Source of the DNA: an uncultured archaeon | Lineage (GTDB): Archaea; Nanobdellota; Nanobdellia; Pacearchaeales; GW2011-AR1 | Direction: 5' to 3' | DNA length: 35,740 nucleotides | Assembly (NCBI GenBank): GCA_902386025.1 | Contig: CABMHR010000001.1 | Span: 1 to 35,740, forward strand | Part shown: positions 17,026-25,680 of the stretch, piece after piece | Layout of the letters: each line of letters starts with the position of its first letter | How positions within the stretch are numbered: the stretch's first letter is position 1 | Position numbers and translations under genes: made by a program | Notes under the pieces: generated by a model | Database searches by the model: none | What the model was told of the DNA's origin: nothing | What the model saw: only the letters and a program-made list of their open reading frames with translations

Positions 17026-17577
17026 TTAATCCCCTGCTAATTCAGCTTTTCCAGAATCAATTAAAATTTTTGCAATCTCTTTCGGAATGTTTGCAATCTG
17101 CCCTTTTTCATACGCTCCCATTTTCTCCCCTTCTAATCCGACAAATTCTTCAACAAATTCCCTGAAGACAATAAGTTCATTTTTCTGCTCTTGCTGGCTT
17201 CCGTTAAGCATATCATTTAAAGTTTTTTCAGACAAGTCAATTGATTTCATCAGCTCTTCAAACAAAGTTTTTTCAAAAGGGAGCATATTTTCAAAGTCCT
17301 GCTTTGAAATTCCGGTTTCAGAAGCAACAAGAACAAGATTAAGAATTTTCTTTTTTCTTCTCAAAATAAGCTCCTTAAAAAGAGTGATTGCATTTTCCAG
17401 CTGTTTCTTTGTCTTGACTATCACATCAGAGAATAAGTCATTGTCTTTTGAAGAAATTTCCCTCTTTTCGTTCAGATAATTTGCAACTTCATTGACAAAA
17501 TTTTTTGGCAGTTGCTGAAGCTGTTCAGAGTATCTTTCTTTTTTTGAAGCTTCGTAAATGTCATTGTAAGTAATCAT
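17026..17577 (-). CDS. GINS complex subunit, Gins51-like
   Basis: N-terminal MITYNDIYEASKKERYSEQLQQLPKNF (A-domain) and C-terminal MGAYEKGQIANIPKEIAKILIDSGKAE (B-domain) typical of archaeal GINS51. Confidence 0.78.
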   Translation of the reverse strand: MITYNDIYEASKKERYSEQLQQLPKNFVNEVANYLNEKREISSKDNDLFSDVIVKTKKQLENAITLFKELILRRKKKILNLVLVASETGISKQDFENMLPFEKTLFEELMKSIDLSEKTLNDMLNGSQQEQKNELIVFREFVEEFVGLEGEKMGAYEKGQIANIPKEIAKILIDSGKAELAGD

Positions 17578-17633
17578 TTTGATTGAAGAGAAAAATGGTT
17601 TAAATTTATAATTGAAGCGTCAATCAGCCTTGG

Positions 17634-17685
17634 GCAGTATCTCAAAGGGAAAAATAAGCGAAGAAAACCGATTAGGTTGTCTCGC
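17634..17685. repeat. 52-nt hairpin-forming repeat, copy 2 (type A)
   Basis: Exact match to 5342-5393. Confidence 0.9.
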
Positions 17686-17764
17686 GCTTCGTAAATGTCA
17701 TTGTAAGTAATCATTTTGATTGAAGAGAAAAATGGTTTAAATTTATAATTGAAGCGTTATCAAA

Positions 17765-17816
17765 TTTAGCAAGTTTAGTGGGAAAGTCAAGCGAACGAAA
17801 CCGGAGGTGTTGTCGC
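17765..17816. repeat. Diverged relative of the hairpin repeat (type B)
   Basis: TTTAGCAAGTTTAGTGGGAAAGTCAAGCGAACGAAACCGGAGGTGTTGTCGC; same position in array and same GCGA...ACC-loop-GGT...TCGC plan. Confidence 0.6.
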
Positions 17817-17894
17817 GCTTCGTAAATGTCATTGTAAGTAATCATTAAAATAAAACAAATTATTCATTTTTAACAATTTCCGTATGGTAGAATA

Positions 17895-19136
17895 TCATTT
17901 ATTAAATCCAAGTTTGACAAGAAGCTCTTTTCCTGCAATTCTTCCAAGGTTGCCTTTTCTGCATTCATTTTCTGTAAATTTTTTCTCTCTTGGAATTGAA
18001 TCATTGTAGAAAAGAACAGGAACAGGCTCTGCCGAATGAGCTTTATTTTTGCACGGAGTGCAGTGGTCTGCGGTTATTATGACTTTTATCTTGTTCGGAG
18101 GGCAGAATTTTCTTAGAAAATTAAACAATGTCTTGTCAATAAACTCAAGCATTTCTTTTTTCTCAAAAGGTTTTCCATCATGCCCAGGAATGTCTGTTTC
18201 TTTTAAATGAATATAAACATAATCTGCTTTTCTCTTGTTTTTTCTAAGAACCCATATTGAAAATTTGCACGCTCTTGCAAGTCCTTCTTTAAGATTTGCG
18301 TAAACATCCATATTTTTTAATTTGGGATAATCAAAAGAATAAGTTTTCATTCCTGCAGTTTTTGAAAATCCTATTTCCAAAGGCATATACGCAGCAGAAA
18401 CCCAGTTTTTGTAAACTTTTAATTTAGGAACTTCTATTCCTGCCCCTCTTACAAGAAGAAAATTAGCAGGAAGCAGCCCTCTTTTTCTTCTGTCTTCATT
18501 TAAAGGATGAGAATTAAGAACCTCATATGCTTTTTCAAGAAATTCATTTACTATATTTGCAGAATACTGCGAATTCTCCTCTTCATCCAATTGTTTGCAT
18601 AGAGAAATTTTATCTGAAACCATTGTTTTCCCCTGCATATAAACTCCATCATTTCCTGAAATATTATCTGAAAAACCGCCTTTGAAAACCAAAGCTCCTC
18701 TGTGCCCGACAGTGGGCTTGAATATGAACTGGCAGGGAAGTTTTATTTTATTCAGCGCTTTTGCAAGTATTTCTGCTTCATAAGTTGTAAGAGTTCTTCC
18801 TGCTCTCCTGTCAATTATAGTTCCAGATTTAAATGATTCAATTGTGGCAAAATTAGCTCTTAAAGCCAAATCTCCTCTCACAAGTTTTATATCTGTTCCT
18901 CTTGCTTCTAACTGCCCTCTTGTGCTTGAGATAAGTTCATTTCCAAAAATAGAAACAATGGCTTCATCAGATTCAGGAATAAATCCTGGACGCACAGGAT
19001 ACATATATCCTAATTCTCCGCGGGAAGCCAGAAAATTTGCATTCGGCATATTGGCAGATTCCAAAGGGGTTTTATCGCCAAGCTGAGAATTGGGCAAATC
19101 TCCCATTCCATCAACAACAATTAATACTCCTTTCAT
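17895..19136 (-). CDS. apgM: 2,3-bisphosphoglycerate-independent phosphoglycerate mutase (archaeal ApgM type)
   Basis: MKGVLIVVDGMGDLP...TPLESANMPNANFLASRGELG; VYIHLKETDIPGHDGKP; ITADHCTPC. Confidence 0.94.
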   Translation of the reverse strand: MKGVLIVVDGMGDLPNSQLGDKTPLESANMPNANFLASRGELGYMYPVRPGFIPESDEAIVSIFGNELISSTRGQLEARGTDIKLVRGDLALRANFATIESFKSGTIIDRRAGRTLTTYEAEILAKALNKIKLPCQFIFKPTVGHRGALVFKGGFSDNISGNDGVYMQGKTMVSDKISLCKQLDEEENSQYSANIVNEFLEKAYEVLNSHPLNEDRRKRGLLPANFLLVRGAGIEVPKLKVYKNWVSAAYMPLEIGFSKTAGMKTYSFDYPKLKNMDVYANLKEGLARACKFSIWVLRKNKRKADYVYIHLKETDIPGHDGKPFEKKEMLEFIDKTLFNFLRKFCPPNKIKVIITADHCTPCKNKAHSAEPVPVLFYNDSIPREKKFTENECRKGNLGRIAGKELLVKLGFNK

Positions 19137-19239
19137 AGATTTTCCCTCTTTTTATTCATCTCTTCAGATAGGGGTTATTCTTTATAAAAATTTATGTTCC
19201 CTTGGAAAACATTATAAATCTTCCAAGAGTTGAAAGAAT

Positions 19240-20442
19240 ATGTTTGCAAAACTAAAGGAAAAGTTAAAAGACTGGACAAAGAACATTACAAAAAAAGCAG
19301 AAGAAACTTCCAAAAAGGAATCCAAAAAAGAAAAAGAGAAGGAAAAAGCAAAAATTCCTTCAGTTTCCAAAAAAGCAGAAAAGAAAGAGCAGAAAAAAGA
19401 GGAAAAAGAAGCTAAAAAAGAAAAGAAAGCAGAGGCAAAAATCCTGAAAGAATTGAATATTGAAACAGAGAAATACGAAGAGAATCTTAAAAAATTAGAA
19501 GAAGAAACTAAAAAAGAAGAAGAATTGGAAGAAGAGGAAGAAGAGAGGAAACCTGGAAGCAAGTCTTTTTTTCAAAGAATAACTTCAGGAATAAATAAAG
19601 TAAAAGTTTCAGAAAAAGAATATGATGATTATTCAGAAGAGCTGGAAAATATACTCCTTGAAAATAATGTGGCTCTTGAAGTTGCAGAAAGAATGGTTTT
19701 GGATTTGAAAGAAAAGCTTGTTGGAAGAGAATTCCTGAAAAAAGAAGTTGAATCAGGAATAAAGAGCTTGTTTGGAGATATTATTGGGGATATTTTAATC
19801 AATCCGCCTGATTTGCTGATGGAAATAAAAGGAAAAAACATAAACAGCAATCCTTATGTAATTTTATTCTGCGGTATAAACGGAAGCGGGAAAACAACAA
19901 CAATCGCAAAAGTTGCAAATTATCTTAAGTCAAAAAATATTTCCTGCCTTATGGCTGCAGCAGATACATTCAGGGCTGCTTCAATAGAACAGATAAAAGA
20001 GCACGGAAATAAATTAGGAATAAAAGTAATCAGCCACGATTACGGAAGCGACCCTGCTTCTGTTGGATTTGATGCAATTCAATATGCGAAAAAAAATTCA
20101 ATTGACTGCGTCCTTATAGATACAGCAGGAAGAATGCACACGCAGAAAAATCTTCTTAGGGAAATGGAAAAAATAGTCAAGGTTTGCAAGCCAGACAAGA
20201 AATTATTTATCGGGGAAAGCATAACCGGAAATGATGCAGTTGAACAGGTTAGAAGTTTTAATGAAGCAATAGGAATTGACGGAATAATTCTTACAAAAGC
20301 AGATATTGATGAAAAAGGCGGAACAGCATTAAGTGTTGGCTATGTTACAAAAAAGCCGATTTTCTATCTTGGGACAGGGCAGGAATACAATGATATAGAA
20401 CCTTTCAATAAAAATAAGTTTATAGAAAAGCTGGGCTTGTAA
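19240..20442 (+). CDS. ftsY: Signal recognition particle receptor FtsY
   Basis: Highly charged Lys/Glu N-term, GINGSGKTTTIAKVANYL, DTFRAASIEQ, DTAGRMHTQKNL, TKADIDEKGG. Confidence 0.95.
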   Translation: MFAKLKEKLKDWTKNITKKAEETSKKESKKEKEKEKAKIPSVSKKAEKKEQKKEEKEAKKEKKAEAKILKELNIETEKYEENLKKLEEETKKEEELEEEEEERKPGSKSFFQRITSGINKVKVSEKEYDDYSEELENILLENNVALEVAERMVLDLKEKLVGREFLKKEVESGIKSLFGDIIGDILINPPDLLMEIKGKNINSNPYVILFCGINGSGKTTTIAKVANYLKSKNISCLMAAADTFRAASIEQIKEHGNKLGIKVISHDYGSDPASVGFDAIQYAKKNSIDCVLIDTAGRMHTQKNLLREMEKIVKVCKPDKKLFIGESITGNDAVEQVRSFNEAIGIDGIILTKADIDEKGGTALSVGYVTKKPIFYLGTGQEYNDIEPFNKNKFIEKLGL

Positions 20443-20497
20443 GTCTGCTTATTTCCAATACATAAGATTTATATTCCCTCAAAAAATATAAAACCAA

Positions 20498-20731
20498 ATG
20501 AATTTAGTAAAAAAACTTGCAGAAGCGGGAAAACAGACAAAAGAAGACAAAATAGAAGTTTCAAGAGCATTTTCTAAAATGGCTGAAGGAAAGGACTATT
20601 ATGGCAGAAAGGATTTGATAAATCAAAAGAATATAACTTTTCTTAGATTGCCTTTGCAGTATTTCTCAAGATTGTTTGGAAAAGATTACTGGAAAATTGG
20701 CAGAAGTTATCACCCAAGCCAGTTTATATAA
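20498..20731 (+). CDS. Small hypothetical protein
   Basis: 77 aa ORF between ftsY and tgt, with upstream AT-rich promoter-like sequence. Confidence 0.5.
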   Translation: MNLVKKLAEAGKQTKEDKIEVSRAFSKMAEGKDYYGRKDLINQKNITFLRLPLQYFSRLFGKDYWKIGRSYHPSQFI

Positions 20732-20742
20732 TTCTATCAAAC

Positions 20743-20777
20743 CCAAAATTTCTCGTTTTGGTTGCAAAAATGCAACC
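20743..20777. terminator. Overlapping hairpins in the tgt upstream region
   Basis: CCAAAA(20743-20748)/TTTTGG(20756-20761) and GGTTGCA(20760-20766)-AAAA-TGCAACC(20771-20777), followed by a short T-run. Confidence 0.5.
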
Positions 20778-20811
20778 CAACTTTTAAATATCCTTTTTTC
20801 AAACATTTCTT

Positions 20812-21933
20812 ATGTTTACAATAACCTATAAAGACAAAAAAACAAAAGCAAGAATAGGAAAACTTAAAACTAAAAGCGGAATTGCTGAAACTCCTTTTTT
20901 TATGCCTGTTGCAACACGGGGAGTTACTAAGGGGCTCACATCAGAAGAATTGAAACAAATAAAAGTTCAGGCAGTAATTTCCAATGCACTTATTCTTTAT
21001 TTAAGAAATGGAAGCGAAATAATAAAAAAATTCAACGGGATAAGAAATTTCATGAATTTTAAAGGAATCAATTTTACTGATTGCGGGGGATTTCAGATGT
21101 ATTCAAAGCAGATTTATCTCAATTCAAATGACAAAGGAATAAATTTTAGAAATCCTGTAAACGGAGAAAAATTATTCATTACTCCTGAAAAAGATATGGA
21201 AATACAGATGGATATAAACAGCGATGTTGCTATGTCCTTGGATTCAATGCCGATGTATGAACATTCAAAAAAAGATATTGCAGAAGCAACAGAAAAAACA
21301 ATAATGTGGACAAAGAGATGCAAGGAGCATCACGATAAACTGCAGGAAGGAATTCCAAAAGAAAAAAGGCAGATGCTTTTCGGGATTATTCAAGGTGGAA
21401 TTTTTGAAGAGCTTAGAAAAAAAGCTGCAGAAGAAACAATAAAGCTTGATTTTGACGGATATTCAATAGGGGGATTTGGGCTTGGGGAAACTATTGACGA
21501 GGAATTTAAGATAGTTGAACTTGTGAAGAAAATAGTTCCTGAAGAAAAGCCTGTTTATCTTATGGGAATAGGAACTCCTGTTGAGATTTTGAAGGGAATT
21601 GCTCTTGGAGTTGATGTGTTTGATTCAAGAATGCCCACACAAAATGCAAGGCACGGAACTCTTTTTACCTCAAAAGGAAATTTAAAGATAACAAATGAAA
21701 AATACAAGTTTGACAAATCTCCTGTTGATGAAAAATGCAATTGCTTTGTCTGCAGGAATTATTCAAAAGCTTTCTTAAGATATCAGTTAATTAATGATGA
21801 GCCCACAGGAAAGAAACTTGCAACATATCATAATATTTATTTTCTTACAAAATTAATTGAGGAAGCAAAGAAGGAGATAAAAAATGGGACTTTTGAAAGG
21901 TTTGCGAAAGATGTTGAGGAAAAGTACAAATAG
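20812..21933 (+). CDS. tgt: tRNA-guanine transglycosylase, bacterial-type architecture
   Basis: TDCGGFQM, LMGIGTPVEILKGIALGVDVFDSRMPTQNARHGTLFT, zinc site CNCFVCRNYSKAFLRYQL...TYHN; no C-terminal PUA-type extension. Confidence 0.9.
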   Translation: MFTITYKDKKTKARIGKLKTKSGIAETPFFMPVATRGVTKGLTSEELKQIKVQAVISNALILYLRNGSEIIKKFNGIRNFMNFKGINFTDCGGFQMYSKQIYLNSNDKGINFRNPVNGEKLFITPEKDMEIQMDINSDVAMSLDSMPMYEHSKKDIAEATEKTIMWTKRCKEHHDKLQEGIPKEKRQMLFGIIQGGIFEELRKKAAEETIKLDFDGYSIGGFGLGETIDEEFKIVELVKKIVPEEKPVYLMGIGTPVEILKGIALGVDVFDSRMPTQNARHGTLFTSKGNLKITNEKYKFDKSPVDEKCNCFVCRNYSKAFLRYQLINDEPTGKKLATYHNIYFLTKLIEEAKKEIKNGTFERFAKDVEEKYK

Positions 21934-21978
21934 AATTCAAACCACAAATTTATTAACTCTTAAAATGCTCTCTTTTTC

Positions 21979-23346
21979 ATGCTTGAGAAACTCGGAGAAG
22001 CAATAAGAAAAGCAACAGACAAGATAGCAAATGCATTGTTTCTTGACAAAGATGCAGTTGATTTGATTGTTCGCGACTTGCAGAGAGCCTTAATTGAAGC
22101 AGATGTTAATATTGCCCTTGTAAAAGAATTGAGCGACAAGATAAGAAAATCTGCGATGGACGAGAGAATAAAGGGGGTTGAAAAAAAAGAACATATAATC
22201 AAAATTCTTCATGATGAACTTTTGGGAATTTTAGGAGAATACAAGCAGTTAAAACTTGATGCGAAGCAGAACATAATTCTTCTTCTTGGACTTTATGGAA
22301 GCGGAAAAACCACAACAATCGCAAAGCTTGGAAATTATTATTCAAAACGCGGTTTCCGCGTTGCACTTGTCGGATTGGATGTTCATCGTCCTGCAGCGCA
22401 GGAGCAGCTGAAGCAGCTGGCAGAAAAAAACAAGCTGAATTATTTTATTGATTTTGAAGAAAAGAATCCTGTTAAAATTCTCAAAAAATATGAAAAAAAG
22501 CTGAAAGATTACAATTTGATTTTGATAGATACAGCAGGAAGGCATACTTTGGACGATGAATTGATTAAGGAAATAAAAACAATAACAAAAGAGGCAAAGC
22601 CGACAGAATCAATTCTTGTTATTCCTGCAGATATCGGGCAGGCGGCAAAAACACAGGCAAAGCAGTTTAAGGATGCTGTTAATATTTCAGGAGTTATTAT
22701 CACAAGAATGGATTCAACTGCAAAAGCAGGAGGAGCACTGACAGCTTGTGCAGAAACAAAAGCTCCGGTTTATTTTATAACAACAGGGGAAAAAATAAAT
22801 GACATAGAAGAATTCAATCCAAAATCTTTCCTTTCCCGCCTTTTAGGAATGGGCGATTTGGAAGCGCTGATGGAGAAGATAAAATCAGTGACAGAAGAGA
22901 AGAGCCAGAAAAAAATTCAGAAAAATATTGAAGAAGGAAAACTGACTCTTGATGATGTTATAGAACAAGTTAAGTCAATGTCTTCCCTTGGAGGATTTGA
23001 AAAAATAAAATCAATGATTCCTGGGCTTTCTAATATGAAAGCAAAAATTCCAGAGGGAGTTTTGGAAAATCAGGAGGCAAAAGTTGCAAGATGGGAGCAT
23101 ATAACAAAGTCAATGACGCAGGAGGAAAAAGAAAACCCTGAAATTCTTGAAAAGCAGACATCAAGAATTGCGAGAATTGCAAAGGGGGCAGGTGTTCCGA
23201 CAAGCGATGTCCGCTCTCTCTTAAAGCAGTATAAAATGCTGAATGATATGCTTAAGTCAGGGGCAGGAATGGATATGTCAGAAGGAATGAGCCAGAAGCA
23301 AATGATGAAATTTGCAAAAAAGTTCGGGAAAAAGATGAGGTTTTAA
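21979..23346 (+). CDS. srp54: Signal recognition particle protein SRP54
   Basis: NG domain GLYGSGKTTTIAKLGNYY, DVHRPAAQEQL, DTAGRHTLDDELI; M domain with Met-rich C-term. Confidence 0.97.
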   Translation: MLEKLGEAIRKATDKIANALFLDKDAVDLIVRDLQRALIEADVNIALVKELSDKIRKSAMDERIKGVEKKEHIIKILHDELLGILGEYKQLKLDAKQNIILLLGLYGSGKTTTIAKLGNYYSKRGFRVALVGLDVHRPAAQEQLKQLAEKNKLNYFIDFEEKNPVKILKKYEKKLKDYNLILIDTAGRHTLDDELIKEIKTITKEAKPTESILVIPADIGQAAKTQAKQFKDAVNISGVIITRMDSTAKAGGALTACAETKAPVYFITTGEKINDIEEFNPKSFLSRLLGMGDLEALMEKIKSVTEEKSQKKIQKNIEEGKLTLDDVIEQVKSMSSLGGFEKIKSMIPGLSNMKAKIPEGVLENQEAKVARWEHITKSMTQEEKENPEILEKQTSRIARIAKGAGVPTSDVRSLLKQYKMLNDMLKSGAGMDMSEGMSQKQMMKFAKKFGKKMRF

Positions 23347-23385
23347 GACAATAATTCTTTTAAATTAGGTTAATAATTGAAGTAG

Positions 23386-23865
23386 ATGTTAAATAAATCT
23401 TTATTTGAAGAAATTGTAAATTTTTTAAATTATTTGCAGATAAATGATTTTTTCCCAAATAAAAGAGATATAAATAAATTTATAGAAAATCAAACTGATT
23501 ATAATAAAAAAAGAAAATTAGACAGAATAATCTCTTTATGTAGGGAAGAAGGATATTTAATCGTTATCTCAAGAGAAACTGAAATAATCTCTAAAAGGAA
23601 AAATGAAGTTGAATCTAAATCTTACGATACAACCAAAATAACAACGGCAGGATTAAAATTTTTAGAAGAGTATGAAATAAAAAAAAGGCAGGAAAATAAT
23701 ACAAGAACAACATTATTCTTAACTAGCATTATAGTATTAACTACAATTGTAACATTTTTTAATGAACTGGGCTTAATAGATAAGTGGGTATTGATGATAG
23801 TTTACTTAATTTTCTCTATGATATTATTAATTTATTTCAAGAGGGCAAAGGTTATAACCATTTAA
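23386..23865 (+). CDS. Hypothetical protein, possible winged-helix N-term plus two C-terminal TM helices
   Basis: 159 aa; soluble N-term ending TTKITTAGLKFLEEYE, then TLFLTSIIVLTTIVTFF and WVLMIVYLIFSMILLIYF. Confidence 0.55.
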   Translation: MLNKSLFEEIVNFLNYLQINDFFPNKRDINKFIENQTDYNKKRKLDRIISLCREEGYLIVISRETEIISKRKNEVESKSYDTTKITTAGLKFLEEYEIKKRQENNTRTTLFLTSIIVLTTIVTFFNELGLIDKWVLMIVYLIFSMILLIYFKRAKVITI

Positions 23866-23880
23866 AAAAGAGGTGATAAC
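23864..23880 (+). repeat. Dispersed AAAAGAGGTGATAAC element, copy 1
   Basis: AAAAAAGAGGTGATAACTAATTCCTCTT; AAGAGG/CCTCTT can pair. Confidence 0.65.
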
Positions 23881-23930
23881 TAATTCCTCTTCCCCATAAT
23901 CCTTAAATATCTCTCATTTCAATTTCTTTT

Positions 23931-24437
23931 ATGGCAGAATTATCATCCCAGCTTATCACAACAATTTCAGGAATGGTTGGAGTTCTTATAGGGGCGTCAA
24001 TAGGCCCGATTGTCAATCATCAGCTGAATACAAGATACAGCAAGAAAGATTTGATTTTCAAGAGAAAGCTGGATTATTTTGAGAAAGTTCTTGATACAAT
24101 AGAAAAGAATATGAAATTATACAAACAGGAAGTAAAAAAACTTGAAGCATCAAAAGACAGGAAAGAAATAAAAAAAGTTGCAGAAGAAATGAAAAAGGAA
24201 AGGAAAAATTTTCTTGTTATGTCAAGCCCTTTGTATTTTGATATAAAGAAAATATCGGGGAAAATTGTCCGCTTTGTAAAAATAGAGAAAGATATATTTA
24301 ATAGAATTTCTTCATTGGAAAAGATAGACGAAAAAGAAAAAGAGGTTTTAATCGGGCAGATGAAAAGGATGCTTATGATTTTAGGAAAACGGGGGAATGA
24401 TATTCTCTTTGAAATGAAAAAGGAATTGAAAAAATGA
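23931..24437 (+). CDS. Hypothetical membrane-anchored coiled-coil protein
   Basis: 168 aa; N-term TM-like LITTISGMVGVLIGASIGPIV then Lys/Glu-rich helices; ATGA overlap with next CDS. Confidence 0.6.
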   Translation: MAELSSQLITTISGMVGVLIGASIGPIVNHQLNTRYSKKDLIFKRKLDYFEKVLDTIEKNMKLYKQEVKKLEASKDRKEIKKVAEEMKKERKNFLVMSSPLYFDIKKISGKIVRFVKIEKDIFNRISSLEKIDEKEKEVLIGQMKRMLMILGKRGNDILFEMKKELKK

Positions 24438-25093
24438 CAAACATAATTTCCCAAGGGGCAGAAGCAGTTATCAAACAGGAAGGGGATTGTATTATAAAAG
24501 ATAGAATTCCAAAATCTTACCGCATAAAAGAGCTGGATGTCAAAATAAGGAAACAAAGAACAAAGGCAGAAGCAAAACTTCTTGAAAAAGCTTCAAAAAT
24601 AATTAATTCTCCAAAACCATTTCCTTTGGAAAACGATTATCAGATAAAAATGCCTTTTGTTGAAGGGAAAAAACTTTCAGACAATCTCAATTTATTTCCA
24701 TTAAAAGAACAAAAAGAAATCTGCAGAATGATGGGCAAAGAAGTTGCAAAACTCCACAATGCAGATATAATTCACGGAGATCTGACAACTTCAAATATGA
24801 TTTTAGCTGAAAGCGAGAATAACAAAACCTCTCCTGAATTAAAAAGAGGTGATAATTTAACTTCTCCACAGATATTCATTATAGATTTCGGGCTTGGATT
24901 TATTTCTGTAAAAGCAGAAGACAAGGCAGTGGATTTGCATCTGTTAAAACAGGCATTTGAAGCAAGGCATTTTCAGAATTGGGAAGTTTTATTTGACGAA
25001 TTTTTAAACGGCTACAAAAATTATAAAGAAGCAGAAAAAGTTATTGAAAGATTAAAGATTATTGAAAAAAGAGGACGATATAAACATGAATAA
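24434..25093 (+). CDS. bud32: Kae1-associated atypical protein kinase Bud32
   Basis: SQGAEAVI, KSYRIKELDVKIRKQRTKAEAKLL, IIHGDLTTSNMI, FIIDFGLGFIS. Confidence 0.93.
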   Translation: MTNIISQGAEAVIKQEGDCIIKDRIPKSYRIKELDVKIRKQRTKAEAKLLEKASKIINSPKPFPLENDYQIKMPFVEGKKLSDNLNLFPLKEQKEICRMMGKEVAKLHNADIIHGDLTTSNMILAESENNKTSPELKRGDNLTSPQIFIIDFGLGFISVKAEDKAVDLHLLKQAFEARHFQNWEVLFDEFLNGYKNYKEAEKVIERLKIIEKRGRYKHE

Positions 25094-25411
25094 TTATTTC
25101 TTATCTGGAATAAATCCTTTAATGTGGCCGACAACCTTCATGTAAACTTTCAAATCTTTAGTATTATCAACAAAACAAAATTCGTAATCATGACCCATAT
25201 AACTAAGTCTAAACCCAACTCCTTTATCTTTTTTCCAATAGTCTAATATTGTCGCAATAGAATTATCCTCTTCTTTATATTTCAAAACTTTTTCCCAATC
25301 TCTTTTTTTAGGTTCAATATCCATTTCATCCATCCATGCAGGGGAAACTTTTCCTTCATACCATCCAAGATTTTTGCAATCATTTACAAATTGTTCAATT
25401 GAGTAAACCAT
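25094..25411 (-). CDS. Hypothetical protein
   Basis: 105 aa ORF with balanced composition (NDCKNLGWYEGKVSPAWMDEMDI...); no recognised domain. Confidence 0.5.
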   Translation of the reverse strand: MVYSIEQFVNDCKNLGWYEGKVSPAWMDEMDIEPKKRDWEKVLKYKEEDNSIATILDYWKKDKGVGFRLSYMGHDYEFCFVDNTKDLKVYMKVVGHIKGFIPDKK

Positions 25412-25470
25412 AACTATCTATTATTTAGACATTTAAAAGAATTTGTTTTATTGGAAATATGTTTAGGAAT

Positions 25471-25581
25471 AGCCCCCCCAGGATTCGAACCTGGGTCCCA
25501 GCCTTTCTCTATGGAATTTCCTCATTCAATAAGAAAACCCATACCAAAGGGCTAGATACTTGACCGCTGTACTAGGGGGCT
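25471..25581 (-). tRNA. tRNA-Gln (TTG) with intron
   Basis: Reverse complement AGCCCCC/GGGGGCT acceptor, anticodon stem TAGCC/GGCTG with loop CTTTGG...A, T-arm CCAGG TTCGAAT CCTGG, discriminator A. Confidence 0.9.
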
Positions 25582-25680
25582 GTCTGTTATTTTAATGAAT
25601 TTTATTCAATTTATAAGAGTTTTGGGGAGGCATATTCTGTGCATCAAAAGGTTTAAAAGATTAAATTGCGGTTTAGTAAG

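Larger units (their letters stand above)
17549..17846. repeat. Tandem repeats of the GINS 5' end and promoter separated by hairpin elements (periods 137 and 131 nt; third copy partial)
   Basis: GCTTCGTAAATGTCATTGTAAGTAATCATT at 17549, 17686 and 17817; the first two extend through TTGATTGAAGAGAAAAATGGTTTAAATTTATAATTGAAGCGT. Confidence 0.95.

Noticed and set aside
17549-17846. CRISPR-like repeat-spacer pattern (identical ~70-nt repeats with differing ~60-nt inserts)
   Set aside because: Only two full repeats plus one partial, repeats contain a gene promoter and start codons, and the inserts are related to each other and to a repeat elsewhere; no cas genes nearby
19212-19562. 116-aa Ser/Phe-rich minus-strand ORF
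   Set aside because: Antisense of the Lys/Glu-rich FtsY N-terminus; shadow ORF
23870-23890. GAGGTGAT as Shine-Dalgarno of an unannotated small ORF
   Set aside because: No ATG/GTG/TTG start at proper spacing was seen after the copies at 23870, 27482 or 32211
24074-24556. 160-aa minus-strand ORF
   Set aside because: Antisense to two ATGA-overlapping + strand genes including bud32; composition typical of a shadow ORF
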